This document shows, in pieces, positions 12,561-64,000 of a DNA stretch of 64,000 nucleotides. The notes below the pieces were generated by a model, which saw only the letters and a list, made by a program, of their open reading frames with translations, was not told where the DNA came from and searched no databases. Numbering within the stretch: position 1 is the stretch's first letter; the number at the start of each line of letters is the position of its first letter. The position numbers were made by a program, and so were the translations under genes. This stretch comes from Cristatella mucedo (Eukaryota; Bryozoa; Phylactolaemata; Cristatellidae): contig WPIO01000036.1 in NCBI GenBank assembly GCA_009760855.2, forward strand, positions 2,961,001 through 3,025,000, written 5' to 3'.

Positions 12561-13127
12561 CCTAGGTAAATACTGTAAAAAATGAAGTCATAGACTACTT
12601 GTTGGATTTCTTTGCCTGTTTCTTATACAGCTGTTCGGAAGCATCTCTAGGGAGTGTTCAGCAGCAGTCCGCCAGCATTGTAGTGGACTATTTTTCCTGG
12701 TTTGTTTGTTCCATTGTTGCGATATCTTTATGAAAACGTTCGCCATGTTCATCACTAACCATACCACAGTTGTCAGAAAATTAATCTATTGGGAATGAAG
12801 GAAGTAGATCTTTGGAGACATATTGCATCCAAGTTTCTAATACTGCATCAGCATGTCTTCTGCTAGCTCCCTTGTAATTTTCTGCCCTAACGTTCCCAGT
12901 AAGTTTGTAGACGCTAGGCGAAAAGCATTAAATGCTGGTTTCACATCACCCTGCAGCAAGCTGTTGAAACGGTCATCGTTGAAGGGCTCTTGAATCTGAG
13001 GACCCACAAACTCCCTCTTGAATCTTTGCTTCGCTGAGTCGAGGGGATTTTTCATGCGGATATAGGAAAAGTAGCAAAGTCCGATCCATAGCTTTGACAA
13101 GTTCTTCATCAAACTTAGTGTAACGTG

Positions 13128-13655
13128 TAATAATAATAATAATAATAATAACAATGCGCTTGATAAAGCGCCCTAAGAGAACTCAATCTCTTTCTAGACG
13201 CTTCACATTTGCTGCACAGGAAACACGATCAAATGGTAAGTGGTATAATGCTTGATAAACATGAATAGAATGGTTAGGGGTGACATGCACAGGGTCAGCA
13301 TGCAAATGTGGTTAGTGGCAGTATGCACAGTGTCAGCACGCATAAGCATATGAAGGACGAATCACAAGGACCCAATAAATGTTGTCCTAAATTGGTGAGC
13401 CGTAATGGCTCACTTGGTAAGGCGGTTGCTTTTCACGACCTCGGCCTCGAGGTCGTGGGTTCGAATCCTGTCGTTGGCGATCCTTTATCGCCACTGCAAG
13501 CGGTGGTGATAGCCGTAAAGACTCTTCTGTCGCAATACAAAAAGAGGCTGCTTAATCAGCTAGCATTTTTTTAGCATTTTTTAATAGGTGTGTTTTTAAG
13601 TTCTTTTTAAATGTGTTCAAGTCAGGGGATGTTCTGACGCAAGTCGGGGTTTGCA
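13128..13655 (-). mobile_element. LINE 3' end inserted in the decayed gene, itself split by SINE-B
   Basis: 3'UTR and tail at 13,128-13,395, SINE-B at 13,396-13,575, then the LINE resumes (TCVRTSPDLNTFKKNLKTHL). The LINE separates two parts of the 12.56-14.51 kb pseudogene, so insertion order is gene remnant, then LINE, then SINE. Confidence 0.85.
13396..13575 (+). mobile_element. SINE-B, complete copy
   Basis: tRNA-derived head with A box (GGCTCACTTGGTAAGGCGG) and B box (GGTCGTGGGTTCGAATCC), then the family body (GGCGATCCTTTATCGCC, AAGCGGTGGTGATAGCCG, TCTTCTGTCGC) and end AGGCTGCTTAATCAGCTAGC. This is the reference copy for SINE-B. Confidence 0.85.
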
Positions 13656-14513
13656 ATTGCAGGATTTTGCCTTGAGCCTCGACCGGAGCTGGGTGCTGGA
13701 TATTTTTCTCTTTAACTGCTGCGTTTTGTCTGCGAGTCCACTCCTTCCGTAAGTAGTGCAATTTCCTTAGTCGGCTATTCCACTCGCAAAAGAAACACAT
13801 GAATTTTTTATATCCCTGCTGCAGTCCCATTAAAAGGGAAACTACCATCAAATCACCACAGAGGTTCCAGCTGTACTTGTTATACTCAATGGAATTAAAT
13901 AGCGGCTTCAAGTTATCTCATGTCTCTTTCATGTGGACAGCATGCGCTACTAGAATATATGGAAGACGGTTTCCGCAGTGCCAAAGCACTGCCTTATGAC
14001 TCTGCTTCGAAGAGTCTAAAATATAAAATAGTCTCCATTCTTGCGGGTCATGAATGATTTGCAAAGCTTTCATGAGGCCCTCAATATCGGAACAGGATAC
14101 CAGATTACTTTCTTTTCTGACGAAAGGCTTCAAGTGCTGGTGGCACTTTTGTGACATCGTCGAGAAGATTTCATTGTCTGAGTCTTGATCGTAGCAATTC
14201 TGCCTTGTTCATGGAGAAGTCCAAATCACGAACCAGGTCACTAAGCTCTTCCGGTGTTATTCTGTGTGGAGTTAATGATGCATCACAGTGGAAACCGGGA
14301 TTACTGCATCGTGACGTACCAGGAGAAGAACAGGTCGGCTCATCCTTCTCCTCATCAGACAAATCAAGAGAATATTCTACTGGAGGTTCTGAAATAGGAA
14401 GTCCCTCATCATGTGGAACTGGTCTCAATGCAGACGGAATGTGTGGGTAGGCTATTCTCGATTTCTTTTGCTTCGTTATTCCGCCGGAAAGAGGACGAAA
14501 CAAGCAGAAGTAA

Positions 14514-14660
14514 CAGCTGGTTTGGTCCAGCGGTTAAGGCGCTCGCCCCGACCAAGGTCTGACTGAGGTCGTGGGCTCGAGCCCTGAGGCATATGTGAAG
14601 CGCCTGAATAGAGATTAAGTTCTCTTGGGGCGCTATATAAATGAATTATATTTTATATTT
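14514..14660 (+). mobile_element. SINE-A, complete copy
   Basis: A box TGGTCCAGCGGTTAAGGCGC, B box GGTCGTGGGCTCGAGCCC, then AGCGCCTGAATAGAGATTAA and GGGGCGCTATATAAATGAAT. The tail matches the LINE 3' hairpin. Reference copy for SINE-A. Confidence 0.88.
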
Positions 14661-15284
14661 TTTTTAACAGCCATTGACGTGGTTGCTTTGCTCTCTCCAA
14701 ACCGTGGGGACTGCAAACGACATTGATGGTCTTTTGCCATTCAACCACCGTGAAAGCTGTGCTGTACATGTAGTACAACATATATGCGGGGCCCAAGGCT
14801 GGTCTTGGTCAATGAGCTCGCAGCCGAAGTAAAGATGAGTACGCCTTCTTCACTCGATAAGTGATACTCTTCTTCTGGTTGGCAAATGTCACTTTCCCAC
14901 AAATATGGCTAAAAACTGTCCACGGTATTAACGCATCTTCGAAGCATTACTGGTCAATATGGTATCTCAATGGATATAGTAATAACAGCGTCATGTAAAA
15001 GTAGCTTAAAGTGCCCCGCACATAGTCCTGAATATTTTTAATGCTCAATCTTTCCGACAGGGATTTATGACGTCAGTTTACTGCAGCAGCAGCCTGGCAG
15101 TAGTAGTATTGCATTGCATCATAAAATGATGCAATCAACTCTGAATAATTTTTATATGACGGTATTATGTAATGCGATTCTATATTGCATTAGTATAGGC
15201 TTTTTTTAGGACGTTGCTGCAGTCCTACTGGATAAATGTACACGGTGAAACAGAAAATGAGCTGTATGAAATATCTTCAAAAAA
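14661..15284. other. No gene seen
   Basis: Between the decayed gene with its SINE-A and the SINE-B at 15,285. Nothing recognised. Confidence 0.5.
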
Positions 15285-15445
15285 TACTAACTGATTTAAC
15301 AGCCTCTTTTGCATGGCGACAGAAGCCCCTTTACGGCTATCGCCACCGCTAGCAGCGGAGATCGAGAATCGTCCACCTCAGGATTCGAACCTGCGATCTC
15401 GGCACCGAGGTCGTGAAAAGCAACCGCCTTTATCTAGTGGAACAT
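15285..15445 (-). mobile_element. SINE-B
   Basis: Reverse-oriented: GATTTAACAGCCTCTTTTGC end, GCCCCTTTACGGCTATCGCC body, GGATTCGAACCTGCGATCTC B box. The head ends near AACCGCCTTTATCTAGTGG. Confidence 0.85.
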
Positions 15446-15522
15446 CACGAGAGCCAATTAAAAGTTGCGTGGTTATATTCGTGTTCAGCAAATCTACTTA
15501 CTGCAGATTAGAGCCTTTTAAA

Positions 15523-15692
15523 GTCAGCATGCTGACCCTGTGCATGTCACCCCTAACCATGTTATTCATGTTGTTTATCAAGCATGAGTTTACTTACCGT
15601 CCAATCGCGTTTCCCTTTGCAGCAAATGTAAAGCGCCTAGAGAGAGATTGAGTTCTCTGAGGGCACTTTATCGAGTGCATTATTATTATTAT
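15523..15692 (+). mobile_element. LINE 3'UTR and tail
   Basis: GCATGCTGACCCTGTGCATG, CCTTTGCAGCAAATGTAAAG and GAGATTGAGTTCTCTGAGGG followed by (ATT)n. 5'-truncated inside the 3'UTR. Confidence 0.9.
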
Positions 15693-15852
15693 TAGTAACA
15701 ATTTCAATGTTGACAAGTGTTATTATTATCATTACTTTAGGTGATTTACTGGCAAGGAATCCAGGAAGTGAGTAGCATGGAGGAAGCAGCGAAGGGCAGC
15801 TGGAACGACGGATGTTTGCTGGATGAATTCGCTGCAACGGATGGTGAGCAGC

Positions 15853-15854
<2 letters not shown>

Positions 15855-15924
<70 letters not shown>
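15855..15924. repeat. (GA)n microsatellite
   Basis: About 70 bases of almost pure GA at the left border of the GC-rich island. Confidence 0.97.
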
Positions 15925-15927
<3 letters not shown>

Positions 15928-15949
15928 TTTCGTAAGTAGGGAGACGAAC

Positions 15950-16660
15950 TGGAAACGGACGTCAAGCGTCGCTGTCGACAAGAGCCAACTGCCGTCGACT
16001 GTCGACGACAGGAGCCAGCCACGTCGAAGCTCCTGACTACTTTGACAGACGCGTCTGGCACCGCGTGACACACTAAGAGACCGCTGCGTCGCCGACCGCC
16101 CGCCGAGGCCGCCGGCCGTTCACGCCTGACTGGCTTCGACAGCGGGTGTTGGGGCGGGCTCGTCCGGCGTGAGTGAGCAGTACCGTGCAGGCACTGCAAA
16201 GGCAAAGGGGAGCGCGGCTGACCCGGTGTAGGACCGCTGGCTGGAGAGCCGCCGCCCGCTCGCCGCTCGCGCGAGCTTCGGCGCAGGGAGCACGAAGATG
16301 ACGCAGGGGGCACCTGTGCCGAGTGCTCAGCCGAATGGACTCGACGACCGGGTAGTCGATCGGGCGAGCAGGCGGAAACCCTTACCTTCCCTTTTGTGGG
16401 GAAGCAGCTGAGCAGCTTTCCGGCGGCAGCGGAGCGATAGCTTCAGGAGCACAGCGGCGGCTGTGGAGGTGGCGGCGCTAACGATCGGGACGAGGGAGCC
16501 TCAACGCGGTCGCTGCGGCCGGCAAGTCGCCCACTAATACAGAGACGGATAGGATTTTCGCCCTGCGGCTGCTATTGGCTCGGCTGCTGCCAACGCACAG
16601 TGGCCGCAGCTGCCGAGGCTCAAGCGGCCCAGCCCTTCGGCAGGCGGGGCTGGCGATCCC
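15950..16660. promoter_or_regulatory. GC- and CpG-rich island without recognised coding exon
   Basis: Sharp rise in GC and CpG over the flanks, with no long frame resembling a known protein. It adjoins the ATTGG repeat. It lies about 1.5-2.3 kb past the end of the protease gene and could be a promoter for an unseen transcript or a diverged exon. Function not shown. Confidence 0.35.
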
Positions 16661-16666
16661 CCCCCC

Positions 16667-16835
16667 AGCTCTCTCCTATACGATTGGCTGGCGATTCTCC
16701 CCCCAGCTCTCTCCTATACGATTGGCTGGCGATTCTCCCCCAGCTCTCTCCTATACGATTGGCTGGCGACCCCCCCCCCCAGCTCTCTCCTATACGATTG
16801 GCTGGCGAGCTCTCTCCTATGCGATTGGCTGGATT
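16667..16835. repeat. Tandem repeat of about 37 bp, four to five units, each with ATTGG
   Basis: Units contain CCCCCAGCTCTCTCCTATAC followed by GATTGGCTGGCGA; the last is shortened. Each carries ATTGG (inverted CCAAT). C-tract length varies from 4 to 10 between units. Confidence 0.93.
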
Positions 16836-17029
16836 CTCAAAGGCTCAGAAGACCCGCAAGACAATAAAGCTGTTATTTTAATGATGATAGTAATTATAAT
16901 AACAATAATACATTGTATATAGTGCCCTCTAATAACTCAATCTCTTTCGATATATCATACGCATATCAGTCAGAACCAAACTGGCGGAAGTGGGACATTC
17001 GCTAGCATTCGGACCAGGAGCCTAGATTG

Positions 17030-17135
17030 CTGATTTGGCCCAGTGGTTAACGTGCTCGCTCCGACCAAGGTCTGACCGAAGTCGTGGGCTCGAACCCCTT
17101 GACATATGGGCGCTAACAAATAAATTATAGTAATT
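17030..17135 (+). mobile_element. SINE-A, internally deleted
   Basis: GGCCCAGTGGTTAACGTGCT and GTCGTGGGCTCGAACCCC are clear; the tail jumps directly to GGGCGCTAACAAATAAATTA, so the central tail segment is lost. Confidence 0.75.
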
Positions 17136-17210
17136 CCTATGCAACGTCTTCTGCAATATTCTACTATACATGTGGCTTACACTGACATAATCAGCAGTGC
17201 CGAGCCGTTC

Positions 17211-17216
17211 TTTATT
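17211..17216 (-). terminator. Possible polyadenylation signal of the protease gene
   Basis: First canonical AATAAA on the minus strand downstream of the stop, about 1.07 kb away. Chance occurrence is quite possible; no other support. Confidence 0.25.
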
Positions 17217-17329
17217 TGTCGCATTGTTCGGAGAAAGACAGCGAATAAAGTATAGTAATAATAATAATAATGCACTTGATAAAGCGCCCCCAGAGAACTT
17301 AATCTCTCTCTAGGCGCTTGGTCTCGTTT

Positions 17330-18287
17330 GACGCATCTGGTTTTGAGCAAATGCACGTGAGTAGGCCATTTCAGACTATACCATGCATGCAGAAAGCAGA
17401 CAATGCATGTACTCGTGGACCAGCAGTTGAATAGGGCACAGTAACAAGTGCGTTTGAAAAGCTTGTAGTCGCAGCTGTATCTATACATCCATATGCTGAG
17501 AAAACTGCTGAAGTCGTCTAGGGATTGACAACCACTAATTGCTTTACTGCTTCTTCTTACATAATTTGCATGCGTACAGAAACATGTGACTTTTTTTTAA
17601 ATTTTTGATCGAATTCTTTTAAATGTTAGCAGAGAGTCACGACCCATAATGGTTGAGTCCTCCAGGGATCCTAGCATCAACGACCCAGCAGTAGAAGACC
17701 CAGCCACAGACCCCTGGGCAACTCTGTATATAGCAGCCGTAAAGAAATATTCGAAGCCAGTAAAGGGGCTAGTATACGAAATGTATGGCTGCTAACTAGA
17801 TCGGAGGGAGCCCAGCCACTGTGGCTCGTTGTTTACCTAGCAACAAGACGCTCTCATTTTTCCATTTGCTGCAAAGGGAATAGTAAAGTAAGTATAGTAA
17901 TATAGTATATAAGAAGCAGCATTTAGTGCTCTGTTATTCTGTTACATAGCTCGATACAAATTTAAAAGAAACTGCAACGGCTGCAGAAACGGCTCAAAGC
18001 AGCTCAAACCACATCGATTGAAGCAAGCATCGCACAGGCCGGATACGTTGACCTATTGACAAAGTACATTGCTGAGACTAAGTAACTTCGCAGAATAACT
18101 AAATCTAGCTACAAACTAGAAGCGGCGAGTGTCCAGTTATTAATTAATGTGACATCTTTCACGTTGACAGTGAGGCTGTCGGCTTTTAGTGGGGAGGGCC
18201 GTATCGATGAGTCCGTTGAAGCCAGCCCTGCTCGTTGTGAGCGCTCGTCGCCTCTTCTGCTGCTCCAACACATCGCTGAGTAGGCAG
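17330..18287. other. Protease 3' flank / probable 3'UTR
   Basis: Unremarkable sequence downstream of the protease stop, apart from a possible polyadenylation signal at 17,211. Confidence 0.4.
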
Positions 18288-63749
<45,462 letters not shown>

Positions 63750-63756
63750 CTGCCAG

Positions 63757-64000
63757 GAAAATAATAATAATAATAATAATAACAATGCACTTGATGAAGC
63801 GCCCTCGGAGAACTCAATCTCTTCCTAGGCGCTTTACATTTGCTGCAAAGGGAAACGCGATTGAATCGTGAGTGATAACATGCTTGATAAACAACATGAA
63901 CAACGTGGTTAGGGGTGACATGCACATGGTCAGCATGCAAATGTGGTTAGTGGCAGCATGCACAGTGTCAGCACAGTGTCAGATGGCAGCATGCATAAGC
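63757..64000 (-). mobile_element. LINE 3' end abutting protease exon 1
   Basis: (AAT)n, GAAGCGCCCTCGGAGAACTC, 3'UTR to the window edge, where CAGTGTCAGC is locally duplicated. Its 3' terminus is about 10 bases from the splice acceptor of exon 1. Confidence 0.92.

Larger units (their letters stand above)
12560..14510 (-). pseudogene. Decayed gene of an uncharacterised, mobile-element-associated protein family
   Basis: Broken minus-strand frames in order: YPHIPSALRPVPHDEGLPI ... LSDLVRDLDFSMNKAELL (14,503-14,171); DPQEWRLFYILDSSKQSHKA and LAHAVHMKET (14,157-13,918); YSWNLCGDLMVVSLLMGLQQ (13,911-13,660); KREFVGPQIQEPFNDDRFN (13,130-12,840); then SDEHGERFHKDIATMEQ (near 12,740). Stops and frame changes separate them. 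I recall this order of blocks from a high-copy family of hypothetical proteins in invertebrate genomes, probably of transposon origin; I cannot name its function. The coding remnant is split by a LINE (13,128-13,655) that itself carries a SINE-B. Confidence 0.7.
16885..17322 (-). mobile_element. Two short LINE tail fragments
   Basis: 16,890-16,950 (AGTGCCCTCTAATAACTCAA) and 17,255-17,322 (AAAGCGCCCCCAGAGAACTT) both begin with (AAT)n and are truncated within about 70 bases. A SINE-A lies between them. Confidence 0.7.

Noticed and set aside
13396-13475. tRNA-like sequence with A and B boxes
   Set aside because: Part of SINE-B; the same body follows it in several copies, so it is not a functional tRNA gene. 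The same applies to the SINE-A heads.

Overview
This is nuclear DNA from an animal, not a microbe. Genes are split by introns with GT/AG ends, the space between exons is full of decayed retrotransposons and microsatellites, and the domains (SRCR, C-type lectin, kringle, LDLa, PAN, trypsin, cystine-knot hormone) are metazoan. A kringle/SRCR mosaic protease next to a glycoprotein-hormone beta-5 gene suggests a non-insect invertebrate bilaterian, for example a lophotrochozoan or an invertebrate deuterostome. I cannot place it more closely.

Two real genes are visible, both on the minus strand. (1) A mosaic secreted serine protease occupies 18,288-63,749. I resolve 21 coding exons, including one LDLa exon (30,498-30,611) and one lectin-core exon (58,452-58,535) that are easy to miss. 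All splice phases agree, giving 1,051 residues plus a stop; the 5' end lies beyond the right edge. Domain order is SRCR, C-type lectin, kringle, LDLa, PAN/apple, LDLa, SRCR, LDLa, SRCR, Thr/Pro linker, trypsin-like domain. The catalytic triad, Asp189 and all expected disulfide cysteines are present. It resembles neurotrypsin/Tequila-type proteases, with extra modules. (2) A two-exon gene at 3,544-9,276 encodes glycoprotein hormone beta-5 (GPB5, the thyrostimulin beta subunit), 139 residues, with ten knot cysteines and an unusual alanine-rich insertion.

Layout: 1-685 LINE 3' end; 3.5-9.3 kb GPB5 with a 5.3 kb repeat-filled intron; 10-18 kb intergenic, with a decayed mobile-element-type gene (12.56-14.51 kb) and a GC-rich island carrying tandem ATTGG repeats (15.95-16.85 kb); 18.3-28.9 kb protease catalytic end and SRCR3; 30-64 kb the upstream protease modules, separated by introns loaded with repeats.

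The repeat landscape is dominated by one CR1/L2-like LINE family (about 30 fragments, most 5'-truncated, (ATT)n tails) and two tRNA-derived SINE families, called SINE-A and SINE-B here. SINE-A shares the LINE's 3' tail. Several copies are nested (LINE in LINE, SINE in LINE, LINE in a DNA transposon). Mobile or simple repeats directly abut splice acceptors of two protease exons. I saw no CRISPR array, rRNA gene or convincing functional tRNA gene. Everything rests on reading the sequence by eye; no database search was run.
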